Origin: Gammaproteobacteria bacterium
Lineage (GTDB): Bacteria > Pseudomonadota > Gammaproteobacteria > Steroidobacterales > Woeseiaceae
Direction: 5' to 3'
Length of the DNA: 50,975 nucleotides
Assembly (NCBI GenBank): GCA_029884165.1
Contig: JAOUIH010000018.1
Coordinates: 1-50,975, forward strand
The notes beneath the pieces were generated by a model, which saw only the letters and a program-made list of their open reading frames with translations, was not told where the DNA came from and made no database searches. Every line of letters begins with the position of its first letter. The stretch's first letter is position 1. This document shows, piece by piece, positions 16,004 to 24,312 of this stretch. The translations under genes and the position numbers were made by a program.

Positions 16004-18016
16004 ATGAGCGTATCGAAGCCGACCGCCGCGCCGGCACCCGGTGTCAAGGTAGTCGAGCCCTGGACCACCGAGGACGCGGAAGAACTCTATCGCATGGCCG
16101 CGTGGAGCGACGGCTTCTTCGGCGTCAACGAACAGGGACACGTCGCCGTGCGCCCGTTCGACGACAAGCCGCTGAGCATTGACCTCGTCGACGTCGTGGC
16201 GGAGGCGCGGCGGCGGAACATCAGTTTTCCGCTGCTCCTGCGCTTCCAGGACGTCCTGCGCGCGAGGGTCCGGCGCCTCAGCGAAGCGTTCGCAGAGGCG
16301 ATCCGCGAAGCCGAATACAATAACGTGTATCGCGGGGTCTACCCGATCAAGGTCAACCAGCTGCACGAGGTCGTCGAGGAGGTGCTCGACGCCGGCAAAC
16401 CGTTCGGCCTGGGGCTCGAGTGCGGCTCGAAGGCCGAACTCGTCGCGACGCTGCCCCACCTGGTTTCGGACGAGACGCTGCTCATCTGCAACGGCGTCAA
16501 GGACCAGACGATGCTGTCGCTGATCCTGTCGGCGCAGCGGCTCGGCAAGAACGTCATTCCCGTCATGGAGAAGTACGCCGAGTTCGAGCAGCTGATGAAG
16601 CTGGCCACGGAGGCCGATACGCGAACGCAGTTCGGCGTACGTATCCGACTGCGCACCGCCGGCGCCGGCAAGTGGGCGGACTCGGGTGGATACCGGTCCA
16701 AGTTCGGCATTTCGTTGCCGGAGCTGATGGATGTCGTCGACTACCTCGAGCGCTCGGGATCCGGCCACCGCTTCGCGCTGCTGCACTTTCATCTCGGCAG
16801 CCAGATTTCGGACATCCAGCAGCTGAAGCAGGCTGCCAAGGAGCTGGGCCAGATATACGCGGACCTCCTGAAGCGCGGCATGCCGATACGCTACCTCGAC
16901 GTCGGCGGCGGGCTCGGCGTCAACTACTCCGGCGGCTTCGAGGAAGGCAGCATCAACTACAGCCTGCAGGAGTATGCGAACGCCGTCGTGTCCGCGATCA
17001 AGGAAGTATGCGATGCGCGCGAGGTCCCGCACCCTACGCTGGTGTCGGAGAGCGGGCGCGCGATGACGGCGCATCACTCGGTGCTGATCGTAGAGACCAT
17101 AGGCGCTTTTCAGAAAGACCGCGTCGGCGACGACTTCAAGCTGCCGGCCGGGGCGCACCGGATGGCACGTAATCTCGGCGAGATACTCAAGTGGCTGCTG
17201 GCCGGCGCGGAAGACGGGTTCAGGACCGAGGAGCTGCTGGAGGCATACCACGACGTCGTCGAGATACACCGCGAGGCCAGCACGCTGTTCGGGGTCGGCT
17301 TCCTGTCGTTGGAGCAGAACGCGCTGATCGAGCGCCTTTACTGGAGCAACTGCTCCGCGATCCTGCGACGGCTGCGCGGTGCCGAGCCGGACCCGCAGCC
17401 GCCCGAGATGTTCGAGCTCGAGGACCTGCTGGTAGACCAGTATCTCTGCGACTTCTCGGTGTTCCAGTCGATGCTCGATCACTGGGCGATTCAGCAGCCT
17501 TTCCCGATAGTTCCCATCGACCGCCTGGACGAGCGCCCGTCACGGCGTGCATTGCTGGTCGACCTGACCTGTGACTCGGACGGCAAGGTAAGCCAGTACG
17601 TCTCGTCGAACGACGACAAGAACTACCTGCAGCTCCACCCGCTCAACTCCGGCGAGACCTATTACCTCGGGGTCTTCCTGATGGGCGCTTACCAGGACAT
17701 CATGGGCGACTCGCACAACCTGTTCGGCCGGGTCGCCGAGGCGCACGTGTACGCTGACGACGAAGAAGAGGGCAATTTCTGGATCGAGAAGGTCATCCCC
17801 GGCACGAAAGTGCAGGACATCCTGGCAACGGTGCAGTACTTCCCGAATGATCTCCAAAGGCGCATGCAGGACCTGATCAAGGAAAAGATCGAGGCCGACA
17901 ACATCCGGCCGAAGCGCGGTATGGAAATCCTCGACCAGTACATGGCCTGCTTCAACGACGAGACCTATTACGATCCACGCAACCGGCAGGGCAGGGAAAC
18001 GACCAATGACAGCTAG
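16004..18016 (+). CDS. speA: Biosynthetic arginine decarboxylase
   Basis: A 670-residue PLP enzyme of the fold-type III (alanine-racemase-like) family that decarboxylates arginine to agmatine, the normal length for SpeA. The PLP lysine is Lys116 in YPIKVNQ; FGLGLECGSKAEL, YLDVGGGLGVNYSG (phosphate-binding Gly loop) and SESGRAMTAHHS follow in the expected order, then the SpeA-specific helical insertion and the C-terminal beta domain. GGGGAGGG precedes the start. It is third in the polyamine operon, and its last 11 bases overlap the next gene, so the two are probably translationally coupled. Confidence 0.97.
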   Translation: MSVSKPTAAPAPGVKVVEPWTTEDAEELYRMAAWSDGFFGVNEQGHVAVRPFDDKPLSIDLVDVVAEARRRNISFPLLLRFQDVLRARVRRLSEAFAEAIREAEYNNVYRGVYPIKVNQLHEVVEEVLDAGKPFGLGLECGSKAELVATLPHLVSDETLLICNGVKDQTMLSLILSAQRLGKNVIPVMEKYAEFEQLMKLATEADTRTQFGVRIRLRTAGAGKWADSGGYRSKFGISLPELMDVVDYLERSGSGHRFALLHFHLGSQISDIQQLKQAAKELGQIYADLLKRGMPIRYLDVGGGLGVNYSGGFEEGSINYSLQEYANAVVSAIKEVCDAREVPHPTLVSESGRAMTAHHSVLIVETIGAFQKDRVGDDFKLPAGAHRMARNLGEILKWLLAGAEDGFRTEELLEAYHDVVEIHREASTLFGVGFLSLEQNALIERLYWSNCSAILRRLRGAEPDPQPPEMFELEDLLVDQYLCDFSVFQSMLDHWAIQQPFPIVPIDRLDERPSRRALLVDLTCDSDGKVSQYVSSNDDKNYLQLHPLNSGETYYLGVFLMGAYQDIMGDSHNLFGRVAEAHVYADDEEEGNFWIEKVIPGTKVQDILATVQYFPNDLQRRMQDLIKEKIEADNIRPKRGMEILDQYMACFNDETYYDPRNRQGRETTNDS

Positions 18017-18911
18017 GCAGAACAACGGCAAGGTCAGGGTCGGCCTGGTGCAGATGCAGTGTTCCGACAATCCTGACGAAAACATGGCGAAGGCGCTCGC
18101 GCTGACGCGGGATGCGATCGACGAGGGCGCCGAGGTCGTATGCCTGCCGGAGCTGTTTCGCTCACGCTACTTCTGCCAGAGCGAGGACGCCGGGCACTAT
18201 GCACTCGCGGAGCCGGTCCCGGGGCCCAGCACGAAAGCCTTCGCCGAGCTGGCATCCGCGCACGGGGTCGCGATAGTCGTCAGCCTGTTCGAGAGGCGCG
18301 CGCCCGGGCTGTATCACAACACGACTGCGGTCGTGGACGGCGCGCGTGGATATATCGGCAAGTATCGCAAGATGCACATTCCCGACGACCCGCGATACTA
18401 CGAGAAATACTATTTCACGCCCGGCGATCTCGGGTTCAAGACTTTCCCGACGGACAAGGCGGAACTCGGCGTGCTGATCTGCTGGGACCAGTGGTACCCG
18501 GAAGCGGCGCGGCTGACCGCGCTGCGCGGCGCCGAGATCCTGTTCTACCCGACGGCGATTGGCTGGCACCCCGAGGAGAAAGACAGCCACGGTTACAGCC
18601 AGCACCAGGCCTGGGAGACCATCCAGCGCTCGCATGCCGTCGCCAACGGCTGCTACGTCGTCGCGATCAATCGCTGCGGCTTCGAGCCCGATCCGACCGG
18701 CAACGGCGGCATCCAGTTCTGGGGCCAGAGCTTCATGACGGCGCCCGACGGCAGCGTAATATGCCGGGCGCCCGAGGACGCGGAGTGCGTGCTGGTCGAA
18801 GAGCTGGATCTCGGCATGCTGGCGACCCAGCGCCATGGCTGGCCCTTCCTGCGCGACCGGCGGATCGACGCCTATTCCGAGCTCACCTCGCGGTTTATCG
18901 ACGCCGACTGA
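18006..18911 (+). CDS. aguB: N-carbamoylputrescine amidase
   Basis: A 301-residue nitrilase-superfamily enzyme that hydrolyses N-carbamoylputrescine to putrescine, CO2 and ammonia. The Glu-Lys-Cys triad is visible as Glu49 (CLPELF), Lys122 (GKYRKMHIP) and Cys159 (LICWDQWYPE). The IPDDPRYYEKYYFTPGD segment is characteristic of the carbamoylputrescine branch. The start lies inside the end of speA, an 11-base overlap in a different frame. It ends the polyamine operon; the next gene converges 7 bp away. Together with aguA and speA it completes the agmatine route to putrescine. Confidence 0.96.
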   Translation: MTARQNNGKVRVGLVQMQCSDNPDENMAKALALTRDAIDEGAEVVCLPELFRSRYFCQSEDAGHYALAEPVPGPSTKAFAELASAHGVAIVVSLFERRAPGLYHNTTAVVDGARGYIGKYRKMHIPDDPRYYEKYYFTPGDLGFKTFPTDKAELGVLICWDQWYPEAARLTALRGAEILFYPTAIGWHPEEKDSHGYSQHQAWETIQRSHAVANGCYVVAINRCGFEPDPTGNGGIQFWGQSFMTAPDGSVICRAPEDAECVLVEELDLGMLATQRHGWPFLRDRRIDAYSELTSRFIDAD

Positions 18912-18918
18912 GCGCGGC

Positions 18919-20304
18919 TCATTCTCCGGACTGGCGGTCGTTCTTCGGGCGCGAGCCGACGATCTCGAACATCAGGCCGGCCAGTGCGTTCATACGCGTG
19001 ACCCGAAAGATCACCTGGCTCAGAGAGATCGGCCGCACACTGCGTACCTCCCGCAGCCTGGGCAGCAGCACCAGCGCGACCAGCGCGCGGGCCATGGTCG
19101 AGACGATGAATACGCCGTAGAGCGAGCTGAGCCAGGTCACGCCGATCCCGAATACGCTGAACTGCGTGGGCATCACGATGGCGAGGAATCCGCCGAGCAC
19201 CGCGCCGGAAAAAATGCCGACGTTCGCGAGTATGTTGTGTACCGCCAGATAGGTCGCACGGCGCTGCGGGCTGATCAGGTCGTAGATGAAATTGCCCGCG
19301 CTCAGGCTGAATCCCGCCCACGAAAACCCGCTCAGCGCCTGGAGTGCGACCAGGTACCACACGTTCGTCGACAGCGTCCACAGCATGGGCGTCAATGGTA
19401 TGAACAGGCTCGTAACGGCGAGGATCCTGCGATTGCCGAATACGTCGCTGATTCGTCCCCACTGCGACAGCGTCAGGAACTGGGCCAGGATAGCGGTGCC
19501 CGTATTCAGCGTGAAATGCAGGTACGTGAACTGCAGATCGCGCAACATGTAGACCGTGAAGAATGGCGATGCGATCGCCACGGCGAACTGCATCATGGCG
19601 AAGAAGATCGAGAACCGGACGGCATTCGATTCCCTGAGCCGTTGCCACCAGTCGTGACCGACCGGCAGCTCGAGCGCGGCCACGTGACCTGAAGGGTCCT
19701 GCATGCGGCCCAGGTGGTAGACCGACACGAAGCGCGCGATGCAGGCGACCGAAAAGAGTGCAACGAAGCCGAGCAGCGTGCTGTCCTTGCCCGCCGAGAG
19801 GTGCAAAACCGTGCCACCGACCATCAGCGACCCGAACGTGACCGCCGTGATGATCCGGGTCCGGAGACCGAAGAAGCGACCGCGCTTGCGCGCGGGCACT
19901 ATGTCGCCCATCAGGCTGCTCCACTGCGGCGCGGCGAGGTGAGCCCCGCTGTGATAGATGACGACGCTCGCAATCAGGAGGGGCACCGCATGCTCCGGGA
20001 ACAGCAGCGGCAATCCGAGTATCGGCAACCAGGCAAGGCCCTGCAGGCTGGCGCCGGCAATGACAATCGCCTTGCGCTTGCCGGTCATGCGGCCGAGCCA
20101 GGCGGACAAGAGCTGCACCAGGGACGCGAGCATGGGCGGCAGCGACGCCAGCAGGCCGATCTGGGGCGTGCTCGCCTTGAGGAAGATGCCGAAAGCCGAC
20201 AGGTAGGTCTCGCCGATACCCGTCATGGTCGCGAACGCCGCCGCATCCTTCAGCGAGTGCGACAGCGATCGATCGACAGCGGGATCGCGCGAGAATGAGG
20301 GCAT
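18919..20304 (-). CDS. MFS transporter
   Basis: A 461-residue inner-membrane protein with about 12 hydrophobic helices and a charged central loop near residues 185-200, typical of the major facilitator superfamily. The loop between helices 2 and 3 carries WLGRMTGKRKA, the family's Gly-Arg-Lys signature. The ATG at 20304 is preferred to an in-frame TTG at 20337, although neither has a clear ribosome site. The substrate cannot be read from the sequence. It lies between the polyamine operon and an ornithine-decarboxylase-like gene, so polyamine or diamine transport is possible, but I treat that as speculation. Confidence 0.85.
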   Translation of the reverse strand: MPSFSRDPAVDRSLSHSLKDAAAFATMTGIGETYLSAFGIFLKASTPQIGLLASLPPMLASLVQLLSAWLGRMTGKRKAIVIAGASLQGLAWLPILGLPLLFPEHAVPLLIASVVIYHSGAHLAAPQWSSLMGDIVPARKRGRFFGLRTRIITAVTFGSLMVGGTVLHLSAGKDSTLLGFVALFSVACIARFVSVYHLGRMQDPSGHVAALELPVGHDWWQRLRESNAVRFSIFFAMMQFAVAIASPFFTVYMLRDLQFTYLHFTLNTGTAILAQFLTLSQWGRISDVFGNRRILAVTSLFIPLTPMLWTLSTNVWYLVALQALSGFSWAGFSLSAGNFIYDLISPQRRATYLAVHNILANVGIFSGAVLGGFLAIVMPTQFSVFGIGVTWLSSLYGVFIVSTMARALVALVLLPRLREVRSVRPISLSQVIFRVTRMNALAGLMFEIVGSRPKNDRQSGE

Positions 20305-20423
20305 CGGCCGGTGTTCGAGTGCTAGCGAGGGCGCCAATGATCGACCAAGGCGGCGGGGAAATCCACCGGCGCGACGCCGGGATGTGACGCGCTGCGCGGG
20401 CGGCCGAACGGCAGTGTGAATTA

Positions 20424-21599
20424 TTACCCGGGCGGCGTCGCAGCGCCCTCGATGAATACGATCTCGTCGCTGTAATGGCCGTTGAAGTCAGTCCGGCCGC
20501 TCAGGCTGTAGGCGCCGATCGCGCCGAACTCGAGGTGGTCGCCGGCGGCGATGTCGGCCGGCAGCTCGACCTCGCCCGGCAGCACGTCGGTGCCGTCGCA
20601 GGTCGGGCCGTACAGGCGAAAGCGGGCCGTGGCTCCGGCGATCGGCCGGCCGTGCCGGTAGCAGCGCACCGGGTACCGGTCATGACCCTTGAAACGCAGT
20701 TCCCAGAAAATCCCGTACATGCCGTCGTTCAGGTACAGGCGCTGCTCCTTGCGCAGCAGCACTTCGACGACCGCCGCGAGCCCGGGCGCAGCGAGCGCGC
20801 GGCCCGGTTCGACGAGCAGTTCGCCGCCTTCCGCGAGCGGCAGGTCCTTGCGGGCAGCGGCGACCGCGGCGAAGTATTCGCCGAGCGGCGGCACCGCGAA
20901 GCCCGGGTAAGGCTTTGCGAATCCCCCGCCGATGTCGACCAGGCGCACGCGGAAGGGCAGTTCTGCCAGCACGTCGGCAGCCGCGCCTATCGAGTAGCGA
21001 TAGGCGTCAGGGCTGGTCACGGCCGAGCCGACGTTGAAAGCGAGCGCGGGCTCCGCGCCGCGGGCAGCGATGGCCTCGAGCAGTCCGGGAATGTGCTCCG
21101 GTGCTGCGCCGAACTTCGAGGAAAGGTCCTGCAGCGCGGCGACGTGGTGCACGGCCATTCGGGCGAAGACGACTGAGCTTTGCATGTCGATCTCGGCCGC
21201 CAGCGGCGGGAGACCGCTCGCGTGATCAATCATGAAGTGCCGCACGCCGAAGCGCGTCTGCGCCTCGCGAGCGGCGCCGCGCAGCCGCACCGGCACCATG
21301 AAGTAACACTCAGCGTCCGGGCAGGCTTCCCTGACCGTCGCGATCTCGGGCAGGGAGGCGCAGTCGAAATGCCGGACGCCGCCTTCGTACAGCAGGCGAA
21401 TAACGGCCGGACGCGCGTTTGCCTTGACCGCGTACAGGACGCGGCCCGGGAATGTGTCGACGAACTCTCGCGCCGTCGCGCGGTAGACGTCCGGGTAGAT
21501 GCAGTAAACGGGCTTTGCCGGCGCCAGTGCCGACAGGAGTTCCGGGACGCCCGGGAAGGACCGGTACCGTTCCAGGCTGTGCGCTGTTGTCGCGTTCAT
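20424..21599 (-). CDS. Type III PLP-dependent decarboxylase, ornithine-decarboxylase-like
   Basis: A 391-residue protein of the eukaryotic-type ODC/DAP/arginine decarboxylase family. Key sites: PLP Lys59 in YAVKAN, FDCAS, SSKFGA, the phosphate-binding DIGGGF, EPGR and the GPTCDGTD block, whose Cys and Asp act in catalysis and substrate binding in ornithine decarboxylases. Length matches bacterial ODCs rather than diaminopimelate decarboxylases, and the CDG..D motif favours a diamine substrate such as ornithine or lysine over diaminopimelate. It would provide a second, direct route to putrescine (or cadaverine) beside the SpeA-AguA-AguB route. It is transcribed toward the MFS gene, 119 bp away, and may share its transcript. 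Confidence 0.85.
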   Translation of the reverse strand: MNATTAHSLERYRSFPGVPELLSALAPAKPVYCIYPDVYRATAREFVDTFPGRVLYAVKANARPAVIRLLYEGGVRHFDCASLPEIATVREACPDAECYFMVPVRLRGAAREAQTRFGVRHFMIDHASGLPPLAAEIDMQSSVVFARMAVHHVAALQDLSSKFGAAPEHIPGLLEAIAARGAEPALAFNVGSAVTSPDAYRYSIGAAADVLAELPFRVRLVDIGGGFAKPYPGFAVPPLGEYFAAVAAARKDLPLAEGGELLVEPGRALAAPGLAAVVEVLLRKEQRLYLNDGMYGIFWELRFKGHDRYPVRCYRHGRPIAGATARFRLYGPTCDGTDVLPGEVELPADIAAGDHLEFGAIGAYSLSGRTDFNGHYSDEIVFIEGAATPPG

Positions 21600-21765
21600 C
21601 GGTATCCCTGTATTGGACGCCGCTCATTCTCGCACCGATCCCGCCGGGAACCGAAATCTGTCCGTGGGCGGCCCGCACCGGGTGTGGCCGCTGGTCTTCA
21701 TGGTCTCCGGATTTTCGGTAGACTGCTGCGCTCGGGTGCGGAAGCGCGGCAACGTGGGGCAATGC

Positions 21766-24306
21766 ATGAAACGAACGAATGAACTCTTCCTCGTCCGGGC
21801 ACTCGTCCTGTTGGCGGTGATGGTCTCGCCGCCGTCCATCGCCGAGAGGCAGCCGGTGCTCGGCCAGATCAAAGTGCCGCACAGCTACTACTACCGCGAA
21901 ATGTACCTGCCGCAGCTCACGAGCGGACCGTCCAGCCTGGCCTGGTCGCCGGACGGCACTGCGCTGGTCTACTCGATGGCCGGCAGTCTCTGGCGCCAGG
22001 AGATAGGTTCCGATATTGCGATCCAGCTGACCAGCGGGCCGGGCTACGACTACCAGCCCGACTGGTCGCCGGACGGCGAGCGTATCGTCTTCACCCGTTA
22101 CGATGGCGATCGAATGGAACTCATGCTGCTGGACATCGCCGGCGGCAGCATCGTCCCGCTGACCTCGGGCGGCGACGTCAATCTCGAGCCGCGCTGGTCG
22201 CCCGATGGATCCAGGCTCGCATTCGTCTCCACCCGCGATACGGGCCGCTTCCATGTCTATATCGGCGAACTCCGCGGCAGCTCCCTCGAGGCCGCGCCGT
22301 TGATCGACGGGGAGCGGGAAAGCCTGGTCCCGCGCTATTACTACGACTCGTGGGATCACGAGCTCAGCCCGGCCTGGACACCGGACGGCGAGTCGGTCGT
22401 CTACGTCGCCAACCCGGAGATACCCTACGGCACCGGTGCGATCTTCAGGCGCGGCATCGCCGGCGACGCGGCGCCGGAGCTCGTGCGCATGGAGGAGACG
22501 ACCTGGCGGGCGCGACCCGACGTCGCTCCCGACGGGCGCCGCGTGGTCTATGCGTCGTACCTCGGCCGGCAGTGGCACCAGCTATGGCTGACCGCGATGG
22601 ACGGCAGCTCCGAGCCGTTTCCGCTGAGCTATGGCGAGTTCGACATTTCGGGGCCGCGCTGGTCGCCGGACGGCAGCCGGATCGCCTACGTCAGCAACGA
22701 GCAGGGCAACGTGGCGATCCGCGTACAGGAAGTCGTCGGCGGCAAGGTGACCGAACTCGAAATCGACGAGCGCCGCTACCTGCAGCCGATGGCGGAACTC
22801 CGGCTCGACGTCGTCGATGCGTCGGGTCGCTGGCAGCCGGCGCGGATCTCCGTCGTCGGCGCCGATGGTCGCAGCCATGCGCCCGTGGATGCCTGGGTGC
22901 ATGCGGACGACGGCTTCGACCCCGCGAGTTCGCGCTTCGAGGCCAGTTACTTCCATGCGGCAGGCGCGACCGCCGTGACCGTCCCGGTCGGGCCGACGCT
23001 CGTCAGCGTCTGGCGCGGCCCCGAGTACGAGATCGAGCGACGCATGGTCAACGTCGCCGCCGGTCGCGACACGAGCCTCGACATCCTGGTCGAGCGCCTG
23101 CCGCTGCCGCCGGAGTGGCAGGCATGGGTGGGCGCCGACGTGCACGTGCACATGAATTACGGTGGCACCTACCGGAACACGCCGGATCGGCTCGTGCGCC
23201 AGGCGGAATCCGAGGACCTGGACATCGTTTTCAACTTGGTCGTCAACAAGGAGCAGCGCATTCCCGACGTGGCCTATTTTTCGCCGGATCCCGACGCGGC
23301 GTCGAGTTCGCGCGCGCTGCTGCTGCACGGCCAGGAATACCACACCAGCTTCTGGGGGCACATGGGCATGCTCGGGCTTGCGAGCCACCTGCTTCTGCCC
23401 GACTACTCGGCCTACCCGGGCGGGCCCGCGGCCAGCCTGTACCCGGACAACGCGACCGCGGCACGGCTTGCGCGCGAACAGGGCGCGCTGGTCGGCTACG
23501 TGCACCCGTTCCTCGAGCCGCCGGATCCGAGCGCTGACGAAGCGCTGACGAATTCGCTGCCCGTCAACGCGGCGCTCGGGCTCGTCGACTACTACGAGGT
23601 CATCGGCTTTGCCGACCACCGCGCCTCCGCCGAGGTCTGGTATCGCCTGTTGAACACCGGGCTGCGCATACCTGCCGCCGGCGGCACGGACGCGATGGCA
23701 AACTACGCGTCGCTGCGCGGGCCGGTCGGCCTCAATCGAACCTATGCCCGCACGACGGACCCGGGGGACAGCCCGGCCGCGAGGCGCGACGCCTGGCTCG
23801 ATGCGCTGCGCTCCGGGGCGACGCTCGCGACCAACGGGCCGATACTGGGTCTCGAGGTCAACGGGCTGGCGCCCGGCGCCGAGATCGGCCCGGGTACGTT
23901 GAGCTACGCGGGCTACCTGCGCTCCGCGGTGCCAGTGGATCACCTCGAACTGGTGTTGAACGGCCGCGTGCTGCGGGAGTTCGAGCTGTCCGACGACGGC
24001 CGCAAGGCGGACATCGGCGGCGAACTACGCGTCGACGAAGGTGGCTGGCTGTTGCTCCGTGCGTGGAGCGACGAGGCGCATGCGCAGCTCTTCGACGTCT
24101 ACCCGTACGCGACCACGAGCCCGGTGTACGTCAGCAACGGCGGCGCAAGGCACTGCGTGCCCGAGGCGGCGCAATACTTCGTCGCGTGGATCGAGCGGGT
24201 ACGGGAGTCGGCCGCCGGGCATCCCGACTACTTCAGCGACGCGGAACGGGATACCGTGCTCGCGAACATCGACGCGGCGCAGGCCTGGTACCGGGCCTGC
24301 CTGTAA
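21766..24306 (+). CDS. Exported TolB-like beta-propeller fused to a CehA/McbA (PHP-type) metallohydrolase domain
   Basis: An 846-residue protein with a signal peptide (1-27, ending SIA). Residues about 40-345 hold six PD40/TolB-type repeats with a WSPDG core (for example AWSPDGTALVYS, RWSPDGSRLAFVS). A beta-sandwich-like linker follows, and from about 455 a CehA/McbA-family hydrolase domain starts with ADVHVHMNYGG, the metal-binding HxH motif; GYVHPFLEP and GGTDAMANY are likely further ligand blocks. CehA itself is a carbaryl hydrolase, but most family members have unknown substrates. The start at 21766 was chosen for the signal peptide; the ribosome site is weak. It is divergent from the decarboxylase gene across a 166-bp gap. 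Confidence 0.85.
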   Translation: MKRTNELFLVRALVLLAVMVSPPSIAERQPVLGQIKVPHSYYYREMYLPQLTSGPSSLAWSPDGTALVYSMAGSLWRQEIGSDIAIQLTSGPGYDYQPDWSPDGERIVFTRYDGDRMELMLLDIAGGSIVPLTSGGDVNLEPRWSPDGSRLAFVSTRDTGRFHVYIGELRGSSLEAAPLIDGERESLVPRYYYDSWDHELSPAWTPDGESVVYVANPEIPYGTGAIFRRGIAGDAAPELVRMEETTWRARPDVAPDGRRVVYASYLGRQWHQLWLTAMDGSSEPFPLSYGEFDISGPRWSPDGSRIAYVSNEQGNVAIRVQEVVGGKVTELEIDERRYLQPMAELRLDVVDASGRWQPARISVVGADGRSHAPVDAWVHADDGFDPASSRFEASYFHAAGATAVTVPVGPTLVSVWRGPEYEIERRMVNVAAGRDTSLDILVERLPLPPEWQAWVGADVHVHMNYGGTYRNTPDRLVRQAESEDLDIVFNLVVNKEQRIPDVAYFSPDPDAASSSRALLLHGQEYHTSFWGHMGMLGLASHLLLPDYSAYPGGPAASLYPDNATAARLAREQGALVGYVHPFLEPPDPSADEALTNSLPVNAALGLVDYYEVIGFADHRASAEVWYRLLNTGLRIPAAGGTDAMANYASLRGPVGLNRTYARTTDPGDSPAARRDAWLDALRSGATLATNGPILGLEVNGLAPGAEIGPGTLSYAGYLRSAVPVDHLELVLNGRVLREFELSDDGRKADIGGELRVDEGGWLLLRAWSDEAHAQLFDVYPYATTSPVYVSNGGARHCVPEAAQYFVAWIERVRESAAGHPDYFSDAERDTVLANIDAAQAWYRACL

Positions 24307-24312
24307 GCGGCG

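Noticed and set aside
15842..17482. A 546-codon minus-strand frame opposite speA and the DHS-like gene
   Set aside because: Antisense to two clear enzymes with all catalytic motifs, and no signal or domain of its own.
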